The notes beneath the pieces were generated by a model, which saw nothing but the letters and a program-made list of their open reading frames with translations, was not told where the DNA came from and did not search any database. This document shows, in pieces, positions 1 through 7,301 of a stretch of DNA of 64,000 nucleotides. Where the stretch lies: assembly GCF_014466955.1 (NCBI RefSeq), contig NZ_AP023396.1:6262001-6326000 (forward strand), written 5' to 3'. This stretch comes from Nocardia wallacei (lineage in GTDB: Bacteria > Actinomycetota > Actinomycetes > Mycobacteriales > Mycobacteriaceae). A program made the translations under genes and the position numbers. Every line of letters starts with the position of its first letter. Position 1 is the stretch's first letter.

Positions 1-63
1 GACGAATTCGCCGCCGGTGCCGCCAGGATGCAGCGGTGGCACATGGCCGCGGTTGCGAGTTGA
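1..63 (+). CDS. C-terminal tail of an upstream gene (partial)
   Basis: Frame 1 is open from the first base to a TGA at 61-63 and encodes a 20-residue tail ending HMAAVAS. It is too short to assign to a family. If real, the upstream gene lies on the same strand as the modification cassette that starts at 224 and could be part of it. An open frame of 20 codons is weak evidence in high-GC DNA. Confidence 0.35.
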   Translation, partial: DEFAAGAARMQRWHMAAVAS

Positions 64-223
64 TCGTTCTTCCGCAGACGGCCGTGCCGAGCGAGTGCTT
101 TAGACCCTAGAACTGCTTGTGGGCGAAGGGAAGGATAGTCAGACAGCGCGGATCGGGGTCAGCGCGTGGTATACGGGGGATCGCTGGTAAGGCAGTGGTC
201 ACGATGAGATAGTTGAGAGTGCC

Positions 224-1186
224 ATGGAATTTTCCACCTACCAGCAGGCGGCGCACGAGACGAGTCAGCTTCCTGCAGGCGGGCCGCGGGCGGCGCTTCA
301 GCCGATGCTGGGATTGGCCTTTGAGACCGGTTCGATTCTCAATGTCTATATGAGATATCTCCGCGACGGTATTGATATGGCCTCGAACCTGGAGATTTTA
401 CGCGAAGAGATCGGTGACCTTCTCTGGTACGCGGCAGAAATCGCGACGGCGAGTAATCTGGATTTGGACGAGATCGCGGTCACGAATCTTAGCCGCATAC
501 GGGATAGGTACCCCAGCCCCGCGCAGCCGGTTGATCTGACGAGCCTTCCGATCTACGACGCCGATAGCCCCGAAACTGAGCGTTTCCCCCGCACGATGGT
601 GTTCGAGTTTATCGAGCGTACATCGCCAAGTGGGTCGGTTGTGGCAGCTATGGAACTCGTTAGCGCCGAACCCAACGCGTTCAAGGACGGGCCAGTGAGT
701 CTGCCGAACGGCAAAACGGCAGGCTATGCCGTCGGGAAGCAGCTCGGCGATCCGCTGACAGACAACTCTCGTCATTCGGACGGCTACCGCTACCACGATG
801 CCATTCATTTCGGGTTTATGGCGGTGTTCGGATGGTCGCCGAACTCGCGGGCGCTGCTGCGTATCAAGCGAAAATCTGATCCAGTGAAAGATGAGTGCGA
901 GGACGGCGCGCGGGCCATCTTCGCTGAGGAGGGGCTGGCGGCCGTGTTGTCGAAACTGGCCAAGCGGCGACTCGGGTTTCTGCATGAGATGAGTGTTGAC
1001 GGCGAAGTTGTCGAGGCAGCGAGAGCTGCTGCCGCTGACCTCGAGGTCGCCGATGCGCCAGCCTGGCTGTGGCGGCGGGCAATCGCAAATGGATTCCGCG
1101 CCTACCATCAACTGATAGAAAATAAAGGTGGGTACCTGATCGCCGACTTGGATCAGCGGACGCTGACCTACAAGAAAGTCCACTAG
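224..1186 (+). CDS. MazG-like nucleotide pyrophosphohydrolase with C-terminal MazG-associated domain
   Basis: This 320-residue protein has a MazG/all-alpha NTP pyrophosphatase-like segment at about residues 25-105. Its helix pair ends in REEIGDLLWYAAEIA, the E-x-x-D type metal-binding pattern of the superfamily. The C-terminal 190 residues form a second domain with the stretch SDGYRYHDAIHFGF, which I associate with the domain that follows MazG in base-modification gene clusters. The family hydrolyses (d)NTPs to the monophosphate. In this setting it could supply or clear an unusual nucleotide, but that is inference. The ATG at 224 is preceded by a weak GAGAG. It is the first full gene of a four-gene run that includes DUF1599-like, TylF-like and thymine-pyrophosphorylase-like genes. 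Confidence 0.75.
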   Translation: MEFSTYQQAAHETSQLPAGGPRAALQPMLGLAFETGSILNVYMRYLRDGIDMASNLEILREEIGDLLWYAAEIATASNLDLDEIAVTNLSRIRDRYPSPAQPVDLTSLPIYDADSPETERFPRTMVFEFIERTSPSGSVVAAMELVSAEPNAFKDGPVSLPNGKTAGYAVGKQLGDPLTDNSRHSDGYRYHDAIHFGFMAVFGWSPNSRALLRIKRKSDPVKDECEDGARAIFAEEGLAAVLSKLAKRRLGFLHEMSVDGEVVEAARAAAADLEVADAPAWLWRRAIANGFRAYHQLIENKGGYLIADLDQRTLTYKKVH

Positions 1187-1208
1187 TCGAGAGCGGAATG
1201 AGAGGTTC

Positions 1209-1802
1209 TTGGCCGAGGTAGCCGATAGTGCGTCGATAAAGGGCGCTATTATGCGCCTTCATGCTGCAAAGAATGCCGCGTACCGGGATGCCTGGAAGAA
1301 GCGCGGTGAAGTAATCGGCGTCATGGCGAACCTTGCCCGAAAGGTCGACCGCCTGGAGTACGTATCGGTTGACGCGATTGCCACAGCGGACGAATCGATG
1401 GCCGATACAGCCATCGATCTTCTCGTCTACTCGGTCAAATATCTGACATTCCTCGCCGATCGGGATACGTCGATAGCCGAGCACCTATACGGCGATACCG
1501 AAGTATCACCGCCATACAGCGATGGAACTGCCGGGTTCGACAGTCTGGTCACCCGCATCCAATTTTCGACGGACGGCCCACTCCCATCCTCACTCCCGGC
1601 AGCCGTTCAGGGAGTGGCGGCCACGTTTAACCAGCTTGAGCAATGCTTCGTTCCCGGTCGGCCTACGCCGATCGAGCGACGATTTCGCCTGGGGCAGCAG
1701 CTGGTGCGTGACGCGGTGAAGCTGGTTGGGATGTTGGTCCGTCACGCGCCCGAACAGCTCGTCCTCGCGTTTCATCCCTACGATCAGGGCAGGTACCAGT
1801 GA
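1209..1802 (+). CDS. DUF1599/Nmad1-like nucleotide-modification-associated protein
   Basis: The protein has 197 residues and starts with TTG, preceded by a purine-rich GAATGAGAGG. The N-terminal 90 residues carry the pattern KNAAYRDAWKKRGEVIGVMANLARKVDRLE and ADTAIDLLVYSVKYLTFL. This resembles the DUF1599 fold, called nucleotide modification associated domain 1 in comparative genomics of base-modification systems. The C-terminal half is less conserved and I do not recognise it. The gene is 22 bp behind the MazG-like gene and overlaps the next start by four bases (GTGA), so the genes are probably translated together. A role in handling modified nucleotides is inferred from family and context. 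No enzymatic activity is assigned. Confidence 0.65.
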   Translation: MAEVADSASIKGAIMRLHAAKNAAYRDAWKKRGEVIGVMANLARKVDRLEYVSVDAIATADESMADTAIDLLVYSVKYLTFLADRDTSIAEHLYGDTEVSPPYSDGTAGFDSLVTRIQFSTDGPLPSSLPAAVQGVAATFNQLEQCFVPGRPTPIERRFRLGQQLVRDAVKLVGMLVRHAPEQLVLAFHPYDQGRYQ

Positions 1803-2758
1803 ATACACCCGATTACGACAAGCTACTGGAAGACGTGGAGCACCACATTATGGGAGGTGCGCGGTCGATCGGCATCATCGGAGCCACACGTACGACAGCG
1901 CGCCTGATCGAATCCCTGACGCCGTCCGGGCTCATCGCCACTGTGGAGGCTGCCTACACAGCCGAACCGTGTCTCCTGTCGCTCACGGTGCCGGTTCGGA
2001 CATTCGAAGCACTGGCGAAGGCCGAGCACGACGTCTTGGTCGTCGCCGCCGATGAGGAAAAGGAGGACCTGCTCCTTGCCGCGCTCCCGTTCGTCACCAA
2101 TGCGCCGAAGGTAATCGTCGCGGGCTACGAGCACCTGGGGTTCCGTGATCCCGTGTTCCGCGAGGAACTGATGCAGGTGCTGGCGCCGAGTCTGGCGAAC
2201 GGGTACCCCAACAGCCTGATCCATCTGTATCAGTGCCTGCTCAACGCCCATCGGCTCGGGGTCGACGGCATCGTTGCCGAGTTCGGGATGTACAAGGGCG
2301 GCACGACGATGTTCCTGTCGCGAGTGATCGAGCGGCTGGGCCGACCGTGGCCGGTGTTCGGCTTCGACACCTTCGGCGGCTTCCCGCCACGTCGCAGTGC
2401 CCTGGACATGTACGACCACCCGGACTGCGTCTTCACCGATTTGCCTGGCGTTGAGCGCTACCTGGCTGGGCGAAATATCCGCATCTTGCCGGGCGACATC
2501 GTAGAAACGGCGCCGCGGCTCGCGGCACACGACGTCATCCTGAGCTTCATCGACACCGACAACTACAGCTCAGCCAAGGCCGCGCTCGAAGTCGTCCAAG
2601 ACCGTACTGTGGTCGGTGGTGCCATCGTGTTCGATCACTTCACCGGCGTGGACCGCTTTCGTTACACTCTCGGCGAACGTATCGCAGGCCGCCCGCTCCT
2701 CGATGATCCGCGATACTTTCACCTCCACGGCACAGGCGTATTCTATCGGCAGCGGTAA
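1799..2758 (+). CDS. TylF/macrocin-type SAM-dependent methyltransferase with N-terminal Rossmann-like domain
   Basis: The protein has 319 residues. An N-terminal Rossmann-like part (GIIGATRTTARLIESL, about residues 24-39) resembles a nucleotide- or sugar-nucleotide-binding module. From about residue 150 it matches the TylF/MycE class of methyltransferases: AEFGMYKGGTT is the SAM loop, GFDTFGGFPP follows, and FIDTDNYSSAK gives the acidic metal-binding motif. TylF relatives methylate sugar hydroxyls or phosphorylated substrates. The GTG start lies inside the GTGA overlap with the upstream stop, indicating translational coupling. In this operon it may decorate a modified base, nucleotide or sugar, which is inference from neighbours. 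Confidence 0.75.
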   Translation: MNTPDYDKLLEDVEHHIMGGARSIGIIGATRTTARLIESLTPSGLIATVEAAYTAEPCLLSLTVPVRTFEALAKAEHDVLVVAADEEKEDLLLAALPFVTNAPKVIVAGYEHLGFRDPVFREELMQVLAPSLANGYPNSLIHLYQCLLNAHRLGVDGIVAEFGMYKGGTTMFLSRVIERLGRPWPVFGFDTFGGFPPRRSALDMYDHPDCVFTDLPGVERYLAGRNIRILPGDIVETAPRLAAHDVILSFIDTDNYSSAKAALEVVQDRTVVGGAIVFDHFTGVDRFRYTLGERIAGRPLLDDPRYFHLHGTGVFYRQR

Positions 2759-2779
2759 TTATTGTAGAATGGACACAGG

Positions 2780-3802
2780 ATGAAACGGCCGCCAACTCCC
2801 CGAAAGGGGATCTACGAATACTATTGGCACTTCGCCTCCGAGCGTCAGCGCGCGTTCGAACGTCGCGTGAGTGGCATGCAGTGGCCGTGGACCGATGACA
2901 CTATCTTGCAAGAATTCAAATTCTGCAACGTCTTTCGGGCAGCCGATCGGGTGAGTCAGTACATGATCCGGGAGGTCTGTTATCACGCCGAACCGTGCTC
3001 GCCGGAAGATAGACTCTTCCAGATTACAGCCTTTCGCACATTCAGCAAGATCGAAACCTGGCGCTCCGTGCGCGACATACTCGGCCACTACCCAACACTT
3101 GACGATCTCGCGAGTGGCGCATTCACCAAGGCGCTGGATGAAAGCAAGCAACGTAACGGCGGCCTCTATACGGGTGCGTTCATTCTTTGTGCTACCGATG
3201 CTTACGGCCAGGGGCTGAAACATCTCAATCACGTCGAACTATTTCGGCACATGTTCCTGATCGACGGGCTCGGCGATGAACTCCTCAAAGCCCAGTCATT
3301 ACGAGAAGTCTACGACCTGCTACACCGGTATCCACTCATGGGCGACTTCATGTCGTACCAAACCTCGATCGACCTGAACTACTCGGATCTGATCAACTTC
3401 TCCGAAAATGAATTCACCCAGGCCGGGCCAGGCGCTCTGCGCGGGATCAAGAAATGTTTCGAAGATCTAGGCGACTACACCCCGACCAATGTCATTCTGT
3501 GGATGGTCGAGCACCAACAGCAGGAACTGAAACGTCTCGGACTGCCTTTCGATGGCTTGTGGGGCCGACCGCTTCATGCTATTGACTGCCAGGGCCTGTT
3601 CTGCGAAACCGACAAGTACTGCCGCCAGGCCGCGCCCGAAATCGCCAGTGCCCGCAAGCGCATCAAAGCTAAATTCTCCGCGACGCCCGAACCGATCCAA
3701 CTGTTCTTCCCGCCGAAATGGGGAATCAATGAAAAGCTCCCGACCAGCGGCGTATTCGGTGATGCGGTAGTAACCACTTCGGAGCAGACAGCTCTGTTCT
3801 AA
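2780..3802 (+). CDS. alpha-glutamyl/putrescinyl thymine pyrophosphorylase / HMUDK-helical-type DNA base hypermodification protein
   Basis: The protein has 340 residues. The conserved opening IYEYYWHFASERQ followed by PWPWTDD and KFCNVFRAADRVSQYMI is the signature I associate with the aGPT-PPlase / 5-hydroxymethyl-dU DNA kinase helical-domain group. That group is a DNA-glycosylase-like all-alpha family found in phage thymine hypermodification clusters. Characterised phage systems make hypermodified thymines through phosphorylated 5-hydroxymethyl-dU in DNA. Which clade this belongs to, and whether it is catalytic or only DNA-binding, cannot be settled by eye. It lies 21 bp after the methyltransferase and ends the cassette. 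No P-loop kinase or thymidylate hydroxymethylase is visible in the window. They could lie to the left. Confidence 0.7.
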   Translation: MKRPPTPRKGIYEYYWHFASERQRAFERRVSGMQWPWTDDTILQEFKFCNVFRAADRVSQYMIREVCYHAEPCSPEDRLFQITAFRTFSKIETWRSVRDILGHYPTLDDLASGAFTKALDESKQRNGGLYTGAFILCATDAYGQGLKHLNHVELFRHMFLIDGLGDELLKAQSLREVYDLLHRYPLMGDFMSYQTSIDLNYSDLINFSENEFTQAGPGALRGIKKCFEDLGDYTPTNVILWMVEHQQQELKRLGLPFDGLWGRPLHAIDCQGLFCETDKYCRQAAPEIASARKRIKAKFSATPEPIQLFFPPKWGINEKLPTSGVFGDAVVTTSEQTALF

Positions 3803-3872
3803 GCCCAACCGGACACGCCACGGCTCCGAATACCTGACGGCCGGACCGAAGAAGTTCCGCCGTGCAGGGCAA

Positions 3873-3922
3873 CCAGCCTGCTGGCGTCGGGTACCCCTTC
3901 GCGCCGGACTCCAGCAGGCTGG
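3873..3922. terminator. Inverted repeat after the modification cassette
   Basis: Perfect 12-bp arms CCAGCCTGCTGG (3873-3884) and CCAGCAGGCTGG (3911-3922) are separated by 26 bases. They lie between the end of the cassette (3802) and the convergent lsr2 stop (3977). There is no T-tract, so a two-sided terminator is plausible but unproven. Confidence 0.4.
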
Positions 3923-3976
3923 CTCCGGATACTGCCGGCTGTTTCACGCCGGGCGGAATCCTGGCGTCACGGTCAA

Positions 3977-4312
3977 CTAGCTCGCCTTGTTGTACGCCTC
4001 CACGACATCTGCCGAGATGCGGCCGCGGCTGGACACGTCGTAGCCGTTCTTCCGAGCCCAATCCCGGATCGCGCCAGTCTGCTCCTTGTCGGCTGCGGTG
4101 CGACCACCAATCTTGCTCTTGCCCCTCGGGATTCGACCGACCTTGCGGGCGGGACCAGTCCACTGCTCGAACGCCTCACGCAGCTTGCCCGCGTTCTTCA
4201 TCGACAGGTCGATCTCGTATTCCACGCCGTCGACTCCGAAGCGCACTGTCTCCTCAGCCTTGGATTTACCGTCGTAGTCGTCGATCAGCTCGACGGTGAC
4301 CTTCTTCGCCAT
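3977..4312 (-). CDS. lsr2: Lsr2-family nucleoid-associated protein
   Basis: The 111-residue protein begins [15 protein letters not shown], the canonical Lsr2 dimerisation start. It ends with [19 protein letters not shown], the DNA-binding domain with the RGR minor-groove (AT-hook-like) loop. Lsr2 coats AT-rich, often foreign DNA and silences it, the actinobacterial counterpart of H-NS. I chose the ATG at 4312 over an upstream in-frame start at 4387 because it matches the family N-terminus and has a GAGGGG ribosome site just upstream. It sits beside foreign-looking genes, so it may be an extra paralogue brought in with the island and not the chromosomal copy. That cannot be decided from this window. 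Confidence 0.9.
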   Translation of the reverse strand: MAKKVTVELIDDYDGKSKAEETVRFGVDGVEYEIDLSMKNAGKLREAFEQWTGPARKVGRIPRGKSKIGGRTAADKEQTGAIRDWARKNGYDVSSRGRISADVVEAYNKAS

Positions 4313-4441
4313 GCGTATCGCCCCTCGTTTCAGAAATGCTGGAGCGGTCAGTTTAGAACGCCGCCCGACCAGGTGCTCGACCGGCACGCGGGAACGCCTG
4401 CGGCTTTCCGCGTGCGCCGAGGAATCCGGAGCGGATAATCC

Positions 4442-4771
4442 CTACCGCTCGCCCGCTGCTTCGGCTTCGACGTGTCGGCCTGCCGCGGCGAGGATGGCTT
4501 GAAAGTCTTTGCCTAGTGCGTTCGTGAGGTGCTGCAGATCAGCGACAAGGTCGACCAGGGCAGTATCAATTTCCTGGGTATCGCCAACCCGCTTAGCGTA
4601 GTGCAGCAGGGTATCTGCCGCCCACAGGGTGCGAGTGTCAATGTCCGCCCCAAGGTCGTCGTCGGTGATGTGGCGCTGATCGAGGTTGATATCCCGGAGG
4701 TGTTGTTCCAGTTCTGGAACAGTCTTTGCCTCAATGGGTGTTGCTTTGTGGTTCGATGCTGCTGGGGGCAT
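4442..4771 (-). CDS. Hypothetical acidic helical protein
   Basis: This 109-residue protein is rich in Asp, Glu and Ala with predicted long helices (ELEQHLRDINLDQRH and LVDLVADLQHLTNALGKDFQ). There is no signal peptide or membrane segment. An AAACGGAGATCAC stretch upstream of the ATG can serve as ribosome site. Its general style resembles the 144-residue protein at 8496-8930, which also has a helical core that counts residues between Ala/Leu heptads, but the two are not clearly homologous. I do not recognise the family. Confidence 0.55.
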   Translation of the reverse strand: MPPAASNHKATPIEAKTVPELEQHLRDINLDQRHITDDDLGADIDTRTLWAADTLLHYAKRVGDTQEIDTALVDLVADLQHLTNALGKDFQAILAAAGRHVEAEAAGER

Positions 4772-5007
4772 ACATGTGATCTCCGTTTACTGTCCGAATT
4801 ATATAACTACCTCTGTTGAACATCAATAGGGAATGTAGATAATACGTCACACAAGCGTCGTGGCGACGAAACTACATCTCTTTCTTCGCGGATCCTGTTG
4901 ATGACAACCGCGAAGAGAGTTAAGACTGAAACATAGGGAAGGTGCACAGCACCCGCCAAAGAGGCACTTGTGTCCCCTCCCTAACATCAAGCGCAAGAAG
5001 GTAAAGG

Positions 5008-5033
5008 TTGACCGGATTATCTAATCCGGTCAA
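5008..5033. promoter_or_regulatory. 26-bp perfect palindrome just upstream of the gene at 5045
   Basis: Arms TTGACCGGATTA (5008-5019) and TAATCCGGTCAA (5022-5033) are fully complementary around a TC centre. The element ends 11 bases before the ATG at 5045 and is followed by AAATAGGATCG, which contains the likely ribosome site. It could be an operator for a dimeric repressor, or an mRNA hairpin affecting translation of the downstream gene. Confidence 0.55.
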
Positions 5034-5044
5034 AATAGGATCGA

Positions 5045-5629
5045 ATGGAAGACGAATATCCCAAATACGAACTCCTCGCAAAACACCTCGATCCACAGTT
5101 CGGCAATATCTACCGATACAACGTCGGCAATGGCGGCGACGTTGGCTTTGACATTCAAGAGTGGACACCAGAACTACGCGAGGTCATCAAGAACTACCTA
5201 CTGCACCACTGCCCGGGCGCCGTGCTCGACCAATTGTTCCTCGACGATGCCGGGCGGTCGATCGAACCGAGTCAACGACTTGCCGCGGTCGAGGGCCTCA
5301 TTGCCGGTTTGGAGCCGTGGGAGATTGCCTTCGATGTCCGCCGCGCTGCCGTCTCGGCCGTCCCCACGCTCCATGATCTGATCGGTCATCTTGAGGAATG
5401 GCCGAGCGAGGACGATCGCCTCGACGCCGAAACCTGGCTTGAAGCTCATAGCGATAACGTTGACTGGCAGGCGCTCGCCAGAGTGACCAACCACTTCGAA
5501 CTGCTCCCGGTCACCATGCTCTCCGGCGCTACCCGCCAACCGTATGCTGACGATCTTGTCCGCAGGCTGACGCCAGCCGAACTGCTGTTCGCGTGGGTGA
5601 GGTTCCCCCGCTTTCACGGAGAGCTCTGA
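5045..5629 (+). pseudogene. Hypothetical protein gene truncated by the IS3 element
   Basis: The frame encodes 194 residues. Its last codons (FPRFHGEL) lie inside the left end of the insertion sequence that begins at about 5596, and the TGA at 5627-5629 is supplied by the element. The authentic coding part is therefore about 183 residues: acidic, with repeated Trp/Leu helices such as LHDLIGHLEEWPSEDDRLDAETWLEAH. The pattern loosely suggests an immunity-type or alpha-helical repeat protein, but I do not recognise it. No continuation is evident after the right end of the element at 6890. The gene is preceded by a 26-bp palindrome. Confidence 0.6.
5596..5611. repeat. Left terminal inverted repeat of the IS3 element
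   Basis: GGTGAGGTTCCCCCGC is the exact reverse complement of 6875-6890. Similarity continues imperfectly inward, with GGAGAG on both sides. Confidence 0.85.
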
Positions 5630-5662
5630 CGTGGTCCGATAGGGGCCGGAAGGAGTTCATCA

Positions 5663-5968
5663 GTGGCAGCATCGAAGAAGTATCCGGACGAGTTGAGGGC
5701 TCGGGCGGTCAGGTTGTATCGGGATGCGGATCCCAAGCCGACGATCCGGAAGCTGGCCGCGCAGCTGGGGGTGCATCACGAGGCTCTGCGGAACTGGATC
5801 CGCCAGGCCGAAGCGGACGCCGGCGAGCGTAGCGATCGGCCGACGACCGACATGGCCGAAGAGAACAAGCAACTACGCAAGCGGGTCGCTGAACTCGAAC
5901 GCGTGAACGCCGTATTGCGTGATGCGAGTGCGTATTTCGCGTCGGAGCCCGGCCAGACCCGGAGGTGA
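5663..5968 (+). CDS. IS3-family transposase OrfA (HTH, leucine-zipper protein)
   Basis: The 101-residue product starts at a GTG. It has a helix-turn-helix of the InsE/HTH_Tnp_1 type (KYPDELRARAVRLYRDA and IRKLAAQLGVHHEALRNWI). A C-terminal leucine-zipper-like helix follows (EENKQLRKRVAELERVNAVL), used for dimerisation and for assembly with OrfB. The stop overlaps the OrfB start in GTGA at 5965-5968, with OrfB in the -1 frame. OrfB can thus be made by coupled initiation or by the programmed -1 frameshift typical of this family. Confidence 0.92.
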   Translation: MAASKKYPDELRARAVRLYRDADPKPTIRKLAAQLGVHHEALRNWIRQAEADAGERSDRPTTDMAEENKQLRKRVAELERVNAVLRDASAYFASEPGQTRR

Positions 5969-6858
5969 TCGTGCGGTTCGTGAAAGATCACCCGCAGCAC
6001 TCGGTCGAGCTCGTATTGCGGGTGCTGGGCATCGCGTCGTCGACGTTCTATGGATGGCTGGCCCAGGCCAAGAACCCCTCGCGGCGGCGGCTGGCCGACG
6101 AACAATTGCTGGCTGAGATCGTCGATATCCACACCAGCTCCGGCGGCACCTACGGATCGCCGCGAGTGCACGCGATGCTGCGCCGCCGCGGTATCGCGGT
6201 CGGCCGCAAACGAGTCGAGCGGCTGATGCGGCGGGCGGGGCTGCAGGGCGCGTTCCTGCGTAAGAAATGGCGTATTCCCTCGACGCGGCAGGACCGCCGC
6301 GCCACGCCGGCACCGGATCTGGTCAACCGTGACTTCACCGCGGACACCCCGGACCGGTTGTGGGTGGCGGATGCGACGCGGATCCCGACCGGCGAGGGCG
6401 TGTTCTGGCTGGCGGCGGTCCGGGACGCGTTCTCCAACCGGATCGTGGGCTGGAAATGCTCCGACCGCTGCGACACCGAGCTGGTACTCGGGGCCCTGGA
6501 ATACGCGGTGTGGGTGCGGGATGTGCGTGACGGACAACTGGTCCATCATTCCGATCGCGGCTCGACCTACACAGCCATTCGGTTCGCAAACAGGTTGGCC
6601 GACAACGGAATAGCCCAGTCGATGGGGTCGGTCGGAGACAGTTACGACAATGCGCTCATGGAGAACTTCTTCTCCACACTGAAGACCGAGCTGGTGTACC
6701 GGAACTCCTGGCGCACAAGGGAAGACGCGGAGAACGCCTTGTTCTCCTACATCGACGGCTGGTACAACACCCAGCGCATCCAGAAGAAGCTGGATTGGCG
6801 ATCACCCGACGAGTACGAAGCCAGCTACCATCAACGGGTTCTGGCCGGAACCAGATAA
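5965..6858 (+). CDS. IS3-family transposase OrfB (DDE integrase domain)
   Basis: The 297-residue product has an N-terminal HTH_21-type segment (LLAEIVDIHTSSGGTYGSPRVH) and an rve integrase core. Catalytic acidic residues are visible in LWVADATRIPTG (first D), LVHHSDRGSTYTA (second D) and YDNALMENFFSTLKTEL (E), spaced as in the IS3 group. An SD-like GGAGG directly precedes and overlaps the GTG start at 5965, inside the end of orfA. The frame is uninterrupted, so the element appears functional. Confidence 0.93.
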   Translation: MIVRFVKDHPQHSVELVLRVLGIASSTFYGWLAQAKNPSRRRLADEQLLAEIVDIHTSSGGTYGSPRVHAMLRRRGIAVGRKRVERLMRRAGLQGAFLRKKWRIPSTRQDRRATPAPDLVNRDFTADTPDRLWVADATRIPTGEGVFWLAAVRDAFSNRIVGWKCSDRCDTELVLGALEYAVWVRDVRDGQLVHHSDRGSTYTAIRFANRLADNGIAQSMGSVGDSYDNALMENFFSTLKTELVYRNSWRTREDAENALFSYIDGWYNTQRIQKKLDWRSPDEYEASYHQRVLAGTR

Positions 6859-6874
6859 TCCGCTCTCCGGCTCG

Positions 6875-6890
6875 GCGGGGGAACCTCACC
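6875..6890. repeat. Right terminal inverted repeat of the IS3 element
   Basis: GCGGGGGAACCTCACC matches the left end in inverted orientation over all 16 bases and lies 16 bp after the orfB stop. Confidence 0.85.
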
Positions 6891-6996
6891 TTATCTCCCG
6901 GTAACCGGCGGGGGCAACAATACACACTCAGGGGTGTATAGTTCGCCGAGCCGATATAGATACACTGGAATCATTAGCGCTTTAGATACATAGACC

Positions 6997-7044
6997 CACA
7001 GAAGGAGTCGGGTTATCCGCGAACACGACCCGACTCCCCCTGTG
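6997..7044. terminator. Long interrupted hairpin, probable terminator of the small gene at 7063-7275
   Basis: A 10-bp stem GGAGTCGGGT/ACCCGACTCC (7004-7013 and 7028-7037) is extended by an outer CACAG/CTGTG pairing (6997-7001 and 7040-7044) across an internal two-base bulge on each side. It lies 18 bp beyond the stop of the minus-strand gene at 7063. There is no U-tract on either side, as is common for actinobacterial terminators. Confidence 0.6.
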
Positions 7045-7062
7045 TAGCTGTGCGTGATCTCC

Positions 7063-7275
7063 TTAGCCGACCAAGCTCCGGATCACGTGCAGCAGCCACC
7101 CCGCCAGTTCGGCGAGAGCCCTTCTTGCCGTGCTGGCGGGGTTCTCCCACAGCTTCGGCAGGGTCCGAACCGTGACATCAACGATCGTCACGACGGTTCG
7201 GAACACCAGAAACAGCTTCCACCACCGGCTGGCACCATCCCGAACGTGCCGGGATGGATCTGACGGGTCTGCCAT
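7063..7275 (-). CDS. Small basic amphipathic or membrane-associated protein
   Basis: This is a 70-residue protein with a very good ribosome site (GAAAGGAAGGTA directly before the ATG). The middle (WKLFLVFRTVVTIVDVTVRTL) is hydrophobic enough for one membrane-associated helix, and Arg/Trp residues flank it. I do not recognise a family. It lies between the IS element and a structured intergenic region and has its own apparent terminator at 6997-7044. Strong initiation signals make it a likely real gene despite its size. Confidence 0.6.
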   Translation of the reverse strand: MADPSDPSRHVRDGASRWWKLFLVFRTVVTIVDVTVRTLPKLWENPASTARRALAELAGWLLHVIRSLVG

Positions 7276-7301
7276 TACCTTCCTTTCGACTCACACAGTT
7301 G

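Larger units (their letters stand above)
5596..6890 (+). mobile_element. IS3-family insertion sequence, about 1.29 kb
   Basis: The element is bounded by 16-bp perfect terminal inverted repeats, GGTGAGGTTCCCCCGC at 5596-5611 and its complement at 6875-6890. The ends most likely begin with the TGAGG typical of the family. It contains the two usual overlapping frames orfA and orfB, both intact, so it may still be active. The flanks read GTG on the left and TTA on the right, so no 3-bp target duplication is visible. This suggests rearrangement after insertion, or ends that differ by a base or two from my call. Insertion truncated the gene at 5045. Confidence 0.9.
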
